A stretch of 64,000 nucleotides of DNA from Streptomyces sp. TS71-3 (GCF_018327685.1 NZ_BNEL01000001.1:3534001-3598000); one strand, 5' to 3'; shown: positions 24,600 through 34,155, counted from the first letter of the stretch. Numbers and translations: made by a program. Notes: a model not told the origin generated them from the sequence alone.

Positions 24600-25000
24600 G
24601 TCCCGGTGCGGATTCCCCCCACGGGATCCGGCCGGGCGTCAGTGGGCCGCGCCAGCGGTGGTTGTGCCTGCCGGGACGCGCACGTTCGGGAGGGCCGCTC
24701 AAGCTCCCCGGAGTGCGTGCCCCGGCCTCACAACCTCGGAGACGTCCCCCAAGACATCTCCGCCAACACCGGGAACGCCCCCCAAGACGTCACCGGCGTC
24801 GTCTTCTTAGACTCGCGAGCCCCCTCTATGGTTACGCAAAATCCATGTGATCTGCGTCTCTTGCATAGCATCATCGTCGACACAAGAGCCCGTCGATGCC
24901 GATCAGGCCCTAAGAGTAAGGATGTTGCACCTGATCTGTGAAGAGCTGTGAAGGCTTTGGGTGTCGATTCTGAGACAGATTACGCGATGCGCAGTAGGTG

Positions 25001-27637
25001 TCAGGTGAAAGTCCTCAACCTGAGACTGTTCCCGACCACGAAGACCGACGAGAACGCCATGGCCGCACCCGCGATCATAGGGTTGAGGAGCCCCGCCGCC
25101 GCCAGGGGCAGGGCCGCGACGTTGTAGCCGAAGGCCCAGAAGAGATTGCCCTTGATGGTGGCCAGGGTCCGGCGGGAGAGCCGGATGGCGTCCGCCGCCA
25201 CCCTCAGGTCGCCCCGGACGAGCGTGAGGTCGCCCGCCTCGATCGCCGCATCCGTGCCGGTGCCCATGGCGAGGCCCAGGTCGGCGGTGGCGAGGGCGGC
25301 CGCGTCGTTGACGCCGTCGCCGACCATGGCGACGGTCCGGCCCTCGTCCTTCAGCCGCCGCACGACGGCCACCTTGTCCTCCGGCAGCACCTCGGCGATC
25401 ACCTCGTCGATGCCCACCGTGCGGGCGACCGCCTCGGCGACGGAGGCGTGGTCGCCGGTGAGCAGTACCGGCGTCAGCCCGAGGGCGCGCAGCGCGCGTA
25501 CCGCCTCTGCGCTGGTCTCCTTGACGGCGTCCGCGACGGTCAGCACGCCCCGTGCGGTGCCGTCCCAGGCGACCACGACGGCGGTCCGGCCCTCGGAGCC
25601 CGCGGTGGCCGTGGCGGCGGCGAGCGACCCGGGCACGGCGATGCCCTCGCCGGTCAGCAACTGCGGGCGGCCGACCAGCACCTCGTGACCCTCGACCGTG
25701 CCGCGCACGCCCAGCCCCGGCACGTTCTCGAACCGCTCGACGGCGGGCAGCGCACCCGCCCGCTCGGCGGCCCCCTCGGCGATGGCCCGGCCCACGGGGT
25801 GCTCCGAGGCGTGCTCCAGCGCGCCGGCGAGCCGCAGCAGCTCCTTCTCGTCCACCGGTGCCGCCGGCTCCCGCGCAGCGCCTTCCGCACCCCGCGCGCC
25901 GGCCGTCTCGTCACCCGCCGGGCATACCCCCTGGAGGGTCATCCGCCCCGTGGTGACCGTGCCGGTCTTGTCCAGGACGACCGTGTCGACGCGCCGGGTG
26001 GACTCCAGGACCTCGGGCCCCTTGATGAGGATGCCGAGCTGGGCGCCGCGGCCCGTGCCGACGAGCAGGGCGGTGGGGGTGGCAAGACCCAGCGCGCAGG
26101 GGCAGGCGATGATCAGGACGGCCACCGCGGCCGTGAAGGCCGCACCGGCGGCGGCTCCCGTGGCCAGCCAGGCCAGCAGGGTGCCGAGCGCGAGCACCAG
26201 CACCACCGGCACGAAGACTCCGGCGATCCGGTCGGCGAGGCGCTGCACCTGGGCCTTGCCCGTCTGCGCCTCCTCGACGAGGCGCCCGATCCGGGCGAGC
26301 TGGGTGTCCCCGCCGACCCGGGTGGCCTCGACGACCAGGCGGCCGCCCGCGTTCACGGTGGCGCCGGTGACCGCGTCCCCGGCCGTCACGTCGACGGGCA
26401 CGGACTCGCCGGTGAGCATGGATGCGTCGACCGCCGAGGTGCCCTCCACCACCACGCCGTCGGTGGCGATCGTCTCGCCGGGCCGCACGACGAACCGCTC
26501 GCCGACGGCCAGCGTGCCCACCGGCACGCGGGTCTCCACCTGCGTACCGTCCGGGCCGGGCCGCAGCACGGCCACGTCCTTGGCGCCCAGCTCCAGCAGC
26601 GCGCGCAGCGCGGCGCCCGCCCGGCGCTTGGCGCGGGCCTCCAGGTACCGGCCGAGCAGCAGGAAGGTGACGACGCCCGCGGCGACTTCCAGATAGAGGG
26701 CGTCGGAGGCTCCGGCCCGGTCGGCGATCAGCTCGAAGCCGTGCCGCATGCCGGGCATCCCGGCGTCGCCGAGGAACAGCGCCCACAGCGACCAGCCGAA
26801 GGCGGCCAGCGTGCCGAAGGACACCAGGGTGTCCATGGTGGCGGCGGCGTGCCGGGCGGCGCCGAACGCGGCGCGGTGGAAGGGCCAGCCGCCCCAGAGG
26901 ACGACAGGGGTCGTGAGCACCAGGGCGAGCCACTGCCAGTAGTCGAACTGGAGGGCGGTCACCATCGAGAGCAGCACGACCGGCACGGCGAGGACGGCGG
27001 AGCCGATCAGGCGGCGGCGGAGTCCGGAGAGCCGGGTGTCGGCGGGGGAGGGGGCGGCGGCGCGCGCGTCATCGGAGGGTGCGGCCTCGCGGGGCGCGTC
27101 GAGCCCGTCCGCGCGCTCGGGGGCGCTTGAGGCTCCGGGTGCCGATGTGGCGTGGGCGCCGCTGGATGTATCGGCCACGTGGACGGTGCCGGCCGCTTGG
27201 GGGGCGGGGGACGTCTGGGGTGCGGGGACGTGGGCCTCGGCCGCGCGGGAGCTGCCCGGGGCGGGGACGGACCGTGTGTCTCCCGCCGGCTGCTCGGCGC
27301 TGTAACCGGTCCGGACGACGGTGGCGATCAGGTCGGCGACCGCCGTCTCCTCGGGGTGGACGACCCGCGCCTTCTCCGTCGCGAAGTTCACCGTGGCGGT
27401 GACGCCCGGCATGCGGTTGAGCTTCTTCTCGACCCGGGCCGCGCAGGATGCGCAGGTCATACCCCCGATGAGCAGCTCGGTGCGCGCGGTCGCGTCGGGC
27501 GTGCCGGGGGCTGCGGGGGTGCCGGGGGCTGCGGGGGTGCTGGGGGTGCCGGCGGCCGTGCCGGCGGGGGCGTCGGCGTGTGCCTCGGCCCCCCGGGGGC
27601 GCGGTGCCTTCGGTGCCTGGGGTGCGGTGCTGGTCAT
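25001..27637 (-). CDS. copA: Copper-translocating P1B-type ATPase
   Basis: This 878-residue membrane pump exports Cu(I) using ATP. An N-terminal heavy-metal domain carries [21 protein letters not shown] long Ala/Pro/Ser-rich linker of ~90 residues leads to the first membrane helices. Core motifs are intact: [27 protein letters not shown] (the CPC ion-binding site), [10 protein letters not shown] with the phosphorylated Asp, [12 protein letters not shown] and [20 protein letters not shown]. An extra Ala/Gly-rich insert sits after the phosphorylation domain start. Both linkers are longer than usual. copZ lies 115 bp upstream, under a CsoR-type operator. Confidence 0.93.
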   Translation of the reverse strand: MTSTAPQAPKAPRPRGAEAHADAPAGTAAGTPSTPAAPGTPAAPGTPDATARTELLIGGMTCASCAARVEKKLNRMPGVTATVNFATEKARVVHPEETAVADLIATVVRTGYSAEQPAGDTRSVPAPGSSRAAEAHVPAPQTSPAPQAAGTVHVADTSSGAHATSAPGASSAPERADGLDAPREAAPSDDARAAAPSPADTRLSGLRRRLIGSAVLAVPVVLLSMVTALQFDYWQWLALVLTTPVVLWGGWPFHRAAFGAARHAAATMDTLVSFGTLAAFGWSLWALFLGDAGMPGMRHGFELIADRAGASDALYLEVAAGVVTFLLLGRYLEARAKRRAGAALRALLELGAKDVAVLRPGPDGTQVETRVPVGTLAVGERFVVRPGETIATDGVVVEGTSAVDASMLTGESVPVDVTAGDAVTGATVNAGGRLVVEATRVGGDTQLARIGRLVEEAQTGKAQVQRLADRIAGVFVPVVLVLALGTLLAWLATGAAAGAAFTAAVAVLIIACPCALGLATPTALLVGTGRGAQLGILIKGPEVLESTRRVDTVVLDKTGTVTTGRMTLQGVCPAGDETAGARGAEGAAREPAAPVDEKELLRLAGALEHASEHPVGRAIAEGAAERAGALPAVERFENVPGLGVRGTVEGHEVLVGRPQLLTGEGIAVPGSLAAATATAGSEGRTAVVVAWDGTARGVLTVADAVKETSAEAVRALRALGLTPVLLTGDHASVAEAVARTVGIDEVIAEVLPEDKVAVVRRLKDEGRTVAMVGDGVNDAAALATADLGLAMGTGTDAAIEAGDLTLVRGDLRVAADAIRLSRRTLATIKGNLFWAFGYNVAALPLAAAGLLNPMIAGAAMAFSSVFVVGNSLRLRTFT

Positions 27638-27752
27638 GACGGCTCCAGAAGAGTGTGGTGCCTCGCGCTGGACGGTACCCGGCGCACGGCGGTGCGACGC
27701 GCCCTGCGCCGGGCGTGCGCGGGTGCGGCCCGGCTGCCGGGCCGCACCGGGG

Positions 27753-28013
27753 TCAGGCCCTGCCGGCGAGCTCGTAGCCGGCCTCGTCCACCGCCGAGCG
27801 CACCGCGGCGTCGTCGAGCGGAGCGGCCGAGACCACGGTGACCCGGCCGGTGGCGGCCTCGGCCCGGACGGAGCTGACGCCGGCCAGCCCGCCGATCTCC
27901 GAGGCGACCGCGCCCTCGCAGTGGCCGCAGGTCATGCCGGTCACCTGGTAGACCGCGGTGACCCCGTCCTCGGCGGACGTGGTCTGGGGGGTGGTGTCGC
28001 TCTGGGCGGTCAT
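27753..28013 (-). CDS. copZ: Copper chaperone (heavy-metal-associated domain)
   Basis: This 86-residue cytoplasmic protein has one ferredoxin-like heavy-metal domain. The metal site is in [20 protein letters not shown] (MxCxxC). It carries Cu(I) to the CopA pump encoded just downstream. The ATG at 28013 has GAGGAGA upstream; the frame opens further upstream but without homology. The His between the cysteines (CGHC) is common in actinobacterial CopZ proteins. Confidence 0.92.
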   Translation of the reverse strand: MTAQSDTTPQTTSAEDGVTAVYQVTGMTCGHCEGAVASEIGGLAGVSSVRAEAATGRVTVVSAAPLDDAAVRSAVDEAGYELAGRA

Positions 28014-28136
28014 CTCGTTCTCCTCACGGATGCGGAACGCGTACGGGGTCCGGGGACACGCCGGACACGAGGGGCGCCGCGCCGGCGGCACGACGAACAC
28101 CGCGCATCGGTGGTCCCGCCCGACTCTCCTCACACT

Positions 28137-28153
28137 ATACCCCTGGGGGGTAG
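28137..28153. promoter_or_regulatory. CsoR-type copper operator
   Basis: ATACCCCTGGGGGGTAG matches the CsoR operator form (an ATACCCC...GGGGTA inverted repeat). It lies about 125 bp upstream of copZ and near the acetyltransferase 3' end. Copper would release the repressor and induce copZ-copA. The csoR gene is not in this window. Confidence 0.8.
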
Positions 28154-28230
28154 GGGGACAGTCCCGTGGGTGTCCTGGGCCCGGGCCTGCGAGGATCCGC
28201 GGGGCGCGGCCTATTGGCGGCGGACACGGC

Positions 28231-28890
28231 CTAGGGGCGGCCCCGGTGCTCGGCCCACTCCCGGGCCAGCACGGCCATCACCATCTCGTCGACGGCCTCG
28301 CCGCCCTTGAGCCACGCCTCGCGCCGCACTCCCTCCGTGACGAAGCCCACCTTCTCGTAGACGCGCCGGGCGCGGTGGTTGCCGGCGTGCACCCCCAGTT
28401 CGACGCGGTTCAGCCCGAGCCGTTCGAAGGCGTGCGCGAGGGTGAGCCTGACCGTCTCGGTGCCGAGGCACCGGCCCCGGCCGCGCGGCCCGATCAGGAT
28501 GCGGAAGAGGCAGCTGCGGTCGGCCTCGTGCCAGTCGAACAGCACGCTCTCGCCGACGAGTTCGCCGGTGGCCCGGTCGGTCACGGCGAGGTCGAGCCGG
28601 TCGGGCTGCTCGCCGCGGGACCCGTACCAGGCGCGCAGCCGCTCCATCGTGAGCTCGCCGCTGGGGTTGCCCGTGAAGCGCCGCACCTCCGGGTCCTCGA
28701 TGATCGCTGCCATCGCCTCGGTGTCCGCGGCGGTGAACGGCCGCAGGACGACCCGCTCACCGGTCAGCACGGGCTTCACGGCGAATCCGGTGCGGTGGGC
28801 CGCGGGGGCGGCCGGTGCGGTCGGTGCGGTCGGGGGTGGAGAAGGTGCGGGTGGGGACGGCTGGGGCGTGGGGTGTGTCGGTGGCGTCAT
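28231..28890 (-). CDS. GNAT-family N-acetyltransferase (RimJ/RimL type)
   Basis: This 219-residue enzyme has a Pro/Ala-rich head of ~35 residues. It then reads RVVLRPFTAADTEAMAAIIE, LAVTDRATGELVGESVLFDW, FRILIGPRGRGRCLGTETVR (acetyl-CoA loop) and HAGNHRARRVYEKVGFVTEG, a classic RimJ/RimL-like acetyltransferase of protein N-termini or small molecules. The ATG at 28890 is the first in-frame ATG and the preceding signals are weak (CACGAT 6 nt upstream). An upstream TTG at 28926 is possible. The substrate is unknown. Confidence 0.82.
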   Translation of the reverse strand: MTPPTHPTPQPSPPAPSPPPTAPTAPAAPAAHRTGFAVKPVLTGERVVLRPFTAADTEAMAAIIEDPEVRRFTGNPSGELTMERLRAWYGSRGEQPDRLDLAVTDRATGELVGESVLFDWHEADRSCLFRILIGPRGRGRCLGTETVRLTLAHAFERLGLNRVELGVHAGNHRARRVYEKVGFVTEGVRREAWLKGGEAVDEMVMAVLAREWAEHRGRP

Positions 28891-28987
28891 CACCGGATCG
28901 TGTGCGACCGCCTCGCGCGCAGGCAACGCATTAACGCCCGGCGCTCGCTCCGGCCCGTACCCGTGCCGTCCCGTGGTCCCCTCTTGC

Positions 28988-29191
28988 TCACTCCTTGCGG
29001 CGTCTGCGGTTGTTTCCCGGCCGGGAGGCGACCCAGGCGCGGACGGTGTCGGCGTACCAGTACGGCCTGCCGGCCTCGACGTGGTCGGGCGGTGGCAGCA
29101 GCCCGTGCTTGCGATAGGAGCGCACGGTGTCCGGGCGGACTCTGATGTGTGCGGCGATGTCGTTGTACGACCAGAGAGTGCGGTCGGTCAT
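28988..29191 (-). CDS. Small MerR/AlpA-like helix-turn-helix protein
   Basis: This 67-residue DNA-binding protein has a winged helix of the excisionase/MerR type (LWSYNDIAAHIRVRPDTVRS, YRKHGLLPPP) and a wing with a basic tail (GNNRRRRKE). The ATG at 29191 is preferred because GGAGGAG lies at a usable distance; an ATG three codons upstream is too close to that site. Such proteins act as small regulators in Streptomyces or as excision factors of integrated elements. No integrase lies nearby, so a regulator is more likely. Confidence 0.75.
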   Translation of the reverse strand: MTDRTLWSYNDIAAHIRVRPDTVRSYRKHGLLPPPDHVEAGRPYWYADTVRAWVASRPGNNRRRRKE

Positions 29192-29792
29192 CCGTGGCAT
29201 CTCCTCCAGCCGGCACCGCGACCCCGGCGGCCGGGCGCGGCGCCGACGACGTATCGGCGTGTGTCCGTCCGGTGAACGATGCTCTGTCGGCGGGGTCTGC
29301 GGCCGTCACGGGCGTGTGACGTGGAGTCGACGGATCCGGCACATGTGTGACGCGGTGGTCACGTTCGTGACGGAACCCGCGAGAAACGGTTCCGAAGCCC
29401 TGGCCCCGGCCCCGGCCCACTCACGGGGCGGCAACCCCCACCGGCCGGTGGTCCGGGCGCGACAGGGACTGCCCGCTTGGGCCGGTGGCGATCAGACGTC
29501 CCCCACGGCCTGAAGGGCGCGGGAGGTGCCCCCAGTCGTGGCTGGTCGCGCCCACGCGGCGGAGCCGCACATCGACACAGCCCCGCGCCCCTAAGCGGGC
29601 CGGGGTGCAGCCCCACGTAAGGGTCCGCCCCGGAAGGGGCGCGGGGAACTGCGCGAGAAGCCCTGCGGACGGGTGGTCCGGACACGACAGATCCAGCCCC
29701 CTCGGGCCGGTGGCGACCCGACGGCCCCGTCATGGCTGCCCGCAGAACCCGGGGCCCAGCCCCACATCCCGGCCGACCGCCCCCGCAGGGGG
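29192..29792. other. Repeat-rich gene-free region
   Basis: These 601 bp contain the second 55-bp dispersed repeat (29537-29591) and, 40 bp further, an AAGGGGCGCGGGGAACTGCG element (about 29635-29655) of the kind seen twice at 37751 and 37899. No gene is supported. Confidence 0.6.
29537..29591. repeat. Dispersed 55-bp Streptomyces intergenic repeat, copy 2
   Basis: This differs from the copy at 24433-24487 at three positions and has the same orientation. Together with the GGGGCGCGGGG element at about 29635 it forms inverted pairing arms, so the unit can fold as a large hairpin. Confidence 0.75.
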
Positions 29793-30692
29793 CTACGCCC
29801 CGCAGGAGCGCAGGAACGCCCGCGTCCGCCGGGCGATCGGCAGGGGAGTGTCCGGCTCGCACGGGTACATGTCCTGCTCGACCACGGCGAAGAGGTCGAC
29901 GCCCAGACCCTGTGCCGCGGCCAGTACCGGCTCCAGCGCGGGCACCCCCGTGGGCGGCTCGCACATCACGCCGCGGGCGACCGCCGGGCCGAACGGCAGT
30001 TCCTGTGCCCGTACTTCCGCGAGCACCGCGGGATCGACCTGCTTGAGGTGGAGGTAGCCGATCCGCTCGCCGTAGGTCTCGATGAGCTTGACGCTGTCGC
30101 CGCCGCAGTAGGCGTAGTGCCCGGTGTCCAGGCAGAGCCGGACCAGGTCGGGGTCGGTCGCGTCGAGGAAGCGGGTGACGTTCTCCTCGGTGTCGACGTG
30201 GGTGTCCGCGTGCGGGTGGACGACGACCTGGAGCCCGTACCGCTCCCGCACCTCTCGGGCGAGCCGCTCGGTCTGGGCGGTGAGATCGCGCCACTGTCCC
30301 GCGGTGAGGGTGCGCTCCTCCAGTACCTCGCCGGTCTTGTCGTCGCGCCAGAACGCGGGGATCACCACCAGGTGCCGGGCGCCCATGGCCTGGGTGAGGG
30401 CCGCGACGCCGGCGACGTGCTCCCAGGTGGAGTCCCAGACCTCCGGGCCGCGGTGCAGCCCGGTGAAGACGGTGCCCGCCGAGACCTTCAGGTCGCGCCG
30501 GCGGGTCTCCTCGCCCAGCACCCGGGGGTCGGTGGGCAGGTAGCCGTAGGGGCCCAGCTCGATCCACTCGTAGCCGGAGGCGCTGACCTCGTCGAGGAAG
30601 CGCTGCCAGGGCACTTGCTGCGGGTCGTCGGGGAACCAGACCCCCCACGAGTCGGGTGCCGAACCGATCCGGATACGCGACAGCGACGTCAT
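29793..30692 (-). CDS. iolE: Sugar isomerase/dehydratase-family TIM barrel, IolE-like (inosose dehydratase or related)
   Basis: This 299-residue protein starts RIGSAPDSWGVWFPDD, the signature of myo-inosose-2 dehydratases (IolE), which dehydrate 2-keto-myo-inositol. Other matches are GYEWIELGPYGYLPTDP, VVVHPHADTHVDTEENV and CLDTGHYAYCGGD, with Glu, Asp and His metal ligands. It is divergent from iolC across a shared control region, which supports a role in inositol breakdown. IolH or another inositol-linked epimerase of the same superfamily remains possible. Confidence 0.78.
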   Translation of the reverse strand: MTSLSRIRIGSAPDSWGVWFPDDPQQVPWQRFLDEVSASGYEWIELGPYGYLPTDPRVLGEETRRRDLKVSAGTVFTGLHRGPEVWDSTWEHVAGVAALTQAMGARHLVVIPAFWRDDKTGEVLEERTLTAGQWRDLTAQTERLAREVRERYGLQVVVHPHADTHVDTEENVTRFLDATDPDLVRLCLDTGHYAYCGGDSVKLIETYGERIGYLHLKQVDPAVLAEVRAQELPFGPAVARGVMCEPPTGVPALEPVLAAAQGLGVDLFAVVEQDMYPCEPDTPLPIARRTRAFLRSCGA

Positions 30693-30740
30693 GGCCGCAA
30701 CTTTCCGGCCGCCGGGAGAGGAGTGTCAAGGGCTGGTCCG

Positions 30741-30786
30741 AATGTCTGGACAAAACATTGACAGGCTTCCCGGTCGGCATTACACC
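30741..30786 (+). promoter_or_regulatory. iol promoter with overlapping inverted repeat
   Basis: TTGACA (30758-30763), a 17-bp spacer and TACACC (30781-30786) form a good vegetative promoter for iolC. TGTC-TG-GACA (30743-30752) lies just upstream, and AATGT/ACATT arms (30741 and 30755) flank it. This is a likely operator for the inositol regulator, whose gene is not present here. Confidence 0.6.
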
Positions 30787-30941
30787 TTGGAGTGCCGCCG
30801 GCGCGCGGCGCCCACCCCGAGGAGTCCCAGGGATGCCGAGGCCCGTTCACGGGCAGGCATGCCCGGGGCGCCGGCCGGCCGGCGGCGCCCGACACCGGCG
30901 CTCCCCGGCCGTCCTCAGCTCTGCCCAGAAGGGACTCACAG

Positions 30942-31991
30942 GTGATCGACCCGGACACCTCGCGCGGTACGGAGCCGTCCACCGAGCCCCACGACGTGAT
31001 CACCATGGGGCGGATCGGGGTGGACATCTACCCGTTGCAGGCGGGGGTGCCGCTGGCGGAGGTCACTACGTTCGGGAAGTTCCTCGGCGGCTCCGCCACC
31101 AACGTGGCCGTCGCGGCGGCCCGGCTCGGCCGCCGGACGGCGGTGGTCAGCCGCACGGGGCCGGACCCGTTCGGCGACTACGTGCACCAGGCGCTGCGCG
31201 GCTTCGGCGTCGACGACCGGTGGGTCACCCCGGTGCCGGGCCTGGCCACCCCGGTGACGTTCTGTGAGATCTTCCCGCCCGACGACTTCCCGCTGTACTT
31301 CTACCGGCAGCCCAAGGCGCCTGACCTGGTGATCCGCCCGGACGAGCTGGACCTGGACGCCGTCGCCGCGGCCCGCGTCTTCTGGATGACCGGCACGGGG
31401 CTGAGCGAGGAGCCGAGCCGCGCCGCGACGCTCACCGCGCTGGAGCACCGCGGCCGCGCCGCGCTCACCGTCTTCGACCTTGACTGGCGGCCCATGTTCT
31501 GGCACGCCCCGGGAACGGGCGCAAGCGGAGTGGGCGACGTGCCGGGACCGGGCCCGGAGCTGGGCCCCGAGGGCGCCCGCCCGTACTACGCCGAGGCCCT
31601 GCGGTACGCCACCGTCGCCGTCGGCAACCTGGCCGAGGTGGAGGTGGCCACCGGCGAGCGCGAACCGGCCGCCGCCGCGCAGGCGCTGCTGGCCGCGGGC
31701 GTCGAACTCGCCGTCGTCAAGCAGGGGCCGAAGGGCGTCCTCGCGCTGTCCGCCGCCGGCGAGCGCGCCGAGGTGCCGCCGCTGCCGGTCGACGTGCTCA
31801 ACGGCCTGGGCGCGGGCGACGCGTTCGGCGGGGCGCTCTGCCACGGCCTGCTGGCCGGCTGGGACCTGGAGCGCACCATGCGGTACGCGAACGCCGCGGG
31901 CGCCATCGTCGCGGGCCGCCTGGAGTGCTCCTCCGCCATGCCGACGCCCGCCGAGGTGGAGAGCGCGCTCGCGGAAGGCGCGGTGCGGTGA
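30942..31991 (+). CDS. iolC: 5-dehydro-2-deoxygluconokinase
   Basis: This 349-residue PfkB-family kinase phosphorylates 2-deoxy-5-keto-gluconate in myo-inositol breakdown. DVITMGRIGVDIYPLQAGVP and KFLGGSATNVAVAAARLGRR are typical IolC N-terminal segments. The C-terminal DVLNGLGAGDAFGGALCHGL holds the catalytic Asp and anion hole. An AGAAGGGA site precedes the GTG at 30942. It is the first gene of the iolC operon and its stop overlaps the GTG of the next gene. Confidence 0.9.
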   Translation: MIDPDTSRGTEPSTEPHDVITMGRIGVDIYPLQAGVPLAEVTTFGKFLGGSATNVAVAAARLGRRTAVVSRTGPDPFGDYVHQALRGFGVDDRWVTPVPGLATPVTFCEIFPPDDFPLYFYRQPKAPDLVIRPDELDLDAVAAARVFWMTGTGLSEEPSRAATLTALEHRGRAALTVFDLDWRPMFWHAPGTGASGVGDVPGPGPELGPEGARPYYAEALRYATVAVGNLAEVEVATGEREPAAAAQALLAAGVELAVVKQGPKGVLALSAAGERAEVPPLPVDVLNGLGAGDAFGGALCHGLLAGWDLERTMRYANAAGAIVAGRLECSSAMPTPAEVESALAEGAVR

Positions 31992-33052
31992 GCAGCGGGA
32001 CCGCGCACGCCGGGAGGCACGCCCCGGCCGAGGATGCCGCGCAGGCTCGGGACCGCGTGGAGGCCGGCGGCCCCGCGGACACCGGGAACCTGACGGATAC
32101 CGGCAGCACCTCGGGCACTGGCGGCTTCGCGGACACCGAGAGCCTCGTGGACGCCGAGGGCGTCGTGGACACCGGCGCGCTGGCGAGGCTGCGCGCCCGG
32201 CGCCCCGAGGCCGTGGCCGAGGCCGCCGCGCGCCGCCCCCGGCGGCCCCTGCTCGGCCCCGGCGGGCGGCTGATGATCATAGCCGCCGACCATCCGGCCC
32301 GCGGCGCGCTCGGCGCCGGCGGCGACGCGCTCGCCATGGCGGACCGCGGCGACCTGCTGCGGCGCCTGTGCGTGGCGCTCGGCAGGCCCGGCGTCGACGG
32401 CGTGCTCGCCTCCGCCGACATCCTCGACGACCTGCTGCTGCTCGGCGCCCTGGACGGCAAGGTCGTCATGGGCTCTATGAACCGGGGCGGCCTGGCCGGC
32501 GCCGCCTTCGAGCTCGACGACCGCTTCACGGGCCTTCGCCCCGAGGACATCCGGCGGCACGGCTTCGACGCCGGCAAGCTGCTGCTGCGCATCGACTACG
32601 ACGACCCGGGCTCGCTGCGCACCCTCCAGGCCGCCGCCGACACCGTGAACGCGATGGCCGAGCTGGGCCTGCCCGTCTTCGTCGAGCCGTTCCTGTCCCG
32701 CCGCGACGCCGCGGACGGCAGGCTCCGCAACGACCTCGGCGCCACCGCCGTCACCAAGTCCCTGGCCATAGCCTCGGGCCTCGCCGGCACCTCCGCGTAC
32801 ACCTGGCTGAAGGTCCCCGTCACCGAGGACCCCGACGACATGGCCCGGGTCATGGCCACCACCACGCTGCCCGCGGTGCTCCTCGGCGGCGAGGTGGGCC
32901 CCACCGCCGAGGAGCAGCTCGCCACCTACGAGAAGTGGCGCGGCGCGCTCCGGCTGCCCACCGTGCAGGGCCTGGTCGTCGGCCGGTCGCTGCTGTACCC
33001 GGCGGACGGCGACGTGGCGAAGGCGGTCGACACGGCCGTGGGGCTGCTGTGA
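31988..33052 (+). CDS. Cgl0159-family (beta/alpha)8 protein, inositol cluster aldolase-like
   Basis: This 354-residue TIM barrel belongs to the family named after Cgl0159 of Corynebacterium glutamicum, which also sits next to iolC. The domain reads GRLMIIAADHPARGALGAGG, VMGSMNRGGLAGAAFELDD and GLVVGRSLLYPADGDV. It resembles class I aldolases and probably serves the step on 2-deoxy-5-keto-gluconate 6-phosphate, by context. The N-terminus carries ~55 low-complexity residues with Thr-Gly and Asp-Thr repeats, longer than relatives. The GTG start overlaps the iolC stop. Confidence 0.82.
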   Translation: MSSGTAHAGRHAPAEDAAQARDRVEAGGPADTGNLTDTGSTSGTGGFADTESLVDAEGVVDTGALARLRARRPEAVAEAAARRPRRPLLGPGGRLMIIAADHPARGALGAGGDALAMADRGDLLRRLCVALGRPGVDGVLASADILDDLLLLGALDGKVVMGSMNRGGLAGAAFELDDRFTGLRPEDIRRHGFDAGKLLLRIDYDDPGSLRTLQAAADTVNAMAELGLPVFVEPFLSRRDAADGRLRNDLGATAVTKSLAIASGLAGTSAYTWLKVPVTEDPDDMARVMATTTLPAVLLGGEVGPTAEEQLATYEKWRGALRLPTVQGLVVGRSLLYPADGDVAKAVDTAVGLL

Positions 33053-33203
33053 ACGGGCCAGGTGCTGTGGACAGGCTCGGGTCAGGCGGCCGGCGCGCGC
33101 CCGCGGAAGGCGGCCGGCGGGCACGGGCGGAAAGCGGCCACCGGGCGCCCGGACCCGGGGGCGGGCACGCACAGGGCATCCGGCGCGGGGTAGGGATACG
33201 CAC

Positions 33204-34070
33204 ATGATCGAGACGAACGGCGCGGCCGGCGCCGGCACACCGGCCACCGGCGACACGGGCCTGTACGTGCCCCACGGCAGCACCGGCACCGGCCCCTGCA
33301 CGGTCGACATCGGCCCGGAGCGTGCCGGATGGACCCACTCCCGGCTCAAGGTGCTCGAACTGGGACCCGGTGACGTGCACTCCCTGGTGGCCGGGGAGTG
33401 CGAGTGGATCGTACTTCCGCTGAGCGGGGGCTGTACGGTCCACACCGACGGCAGCATCATCGAACTGCAGGGCAGGACCAGCGTGTTCGCGGATGTCAGC
33501 GACTTCGCGTACGTGCCGCGCGACGCCCATGCACAGATCGCCTCCGGTGCGGGAGGCCGCTTCGCCCTGGCAGGAGCGAAGTGCGAGCGACGACTCCCCG
33601 CTCGCTACGGCCCCGCGCCGGAGGTTCCCGTCGAGCAGCGCGGCAGCGGCATGTGCACCCGCCAGGTGCGCAACTTCGCCGCCGCGGGTGCCTTCGAGTG
33701 CGACACGCTGATCGCCGTGGAGGTGATCACCCCCGGCGGCAACTGGTCCTCGTACCCGCCGCACAAGCACGACGAGGACCGGCCCGGCGAGGAGAGCGAG
33801 CTGGAGGAGATCTACTACTTCGAGATCGACGGGCCGCACGGCTTCGGCTACCAGCGGGTCTTCCCGTCCCGGCCCGGCGGCAGCGACGTGCTGGCCGAGG
33901 TGCGCGGCGGGGACGCGGTGCTGGTTCCGGACGGCTGGCACGGCCCGTCCATCGCCTCGCCGGGACACGACATGTACTACTTGAACGTGATGGCGGGCCC
34001 GGGTGCCGAACGGGCCTGGCAGATCTGCTTCCACCCCGACCACCTCGCGAACACCCCGGGCTACAGGTGA
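33204..34070 (+). CDS. iolB: 5-deoxy-glucuronate isomerase
   Basis: This 288-residue bicupin enzyme converts 5-deoxy-glucuronate to 2-deoxy-5-keto-gluconate. Family segments include WTHSRLKVLELGPGDVHSL, VFADVSDFAYVPRDAHAQI, NWSSYPPHKHDEDRPGEESE (His and Glu metal ligands), LEEIYYFEIDGPHGFGYQRV and VLVPDGWHGPSIASPGHDMY. GGTAGGGA precedes the ATG at 33204. A 151-bp gap separates it from the previous gene, but all iol genes here share one direction. Confidence 0.93.
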   Translation: MIETNGAAGAGTPATGDTGLYVPHGSTGTGPCTVDIGPERAGWTHSRLKVLELGPGDVHSLVAGECEWIVLPLSGGCTVHTDGSIIELQGRTSVFADVSDFAYVPRDAHAQIASGAGGRFALAGAKCERRLPARYGPAPEVPVEQRGSGMCTRQVRNFAAAGAFECDTLIAVEVITPGGNWSSYPPHKHDEDRPGEESELEEIYYFEIDGPHGFGYQRVFPSRPGGSDVLAEVRGGDAVLVPDGWHGPSIASPGHDMYYLNVMAGPGAERAWQICFHPDHLANTPGYR

Positions 34071-34155
34071 CCGCTCCGCTCCCCGTCCCCACGCGGCCCG
34101 CCGCACCGCCCACCCTCACCCCCACGCCTACCCCCGTCCCCCGGGAGGGCCGACC

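Larger units (their letters stand above)
24229..25000. other. Long gene-free region between converging gltA and copA
   Basis: These 772 bp lie at the 3' ends of both flanking genes. They hold two terminator hairpins (24287-24325 and 24544-24599) and a dispersed Streptomyces repeat (24433-24487). From about 24825 to 24995 the base composition drops to unusually AT-rich for this genome. That tail includes CTCTTG/CAAGAG arms at 24858 and 24883 and a doubled CTGTGAAG near 24940. No convincing protein is encoded. The AT-rich tail could be an integration scar or an RNA gene. Confidence 0.5.

Noticed and set aside
24606..24941. Plus-strand frame of 111 residues in the gltA-copA gap
   Set aside because: It has no start signals and no recognisable family. 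Two DVPQDI/NAPQDV-like repeats are not enough to call a gene.
24961..25020. Possible tRNA or group II intron end near the copA stop (a GTGAAAGTCC string is present)
   Set aside because: The string lies at the 3' end of the copA frame, which reads through normally. No cloverleaf or intron domain can be drawn.
28988..29191. Small helix-turn-helix gene as an excisionase marking an integrated element
   Set aside because: No integrase, replication gene, attachment repeat or tRNA lies nearby.
31480..33207. Long Arg/Pro-rich plus-strand frame over the iol genes
   Set aside because: It has the composition of a shifted frame in high-GC DNA and no family features, and it overlaps iolC and the Cgl0159 gene which are clearly real.
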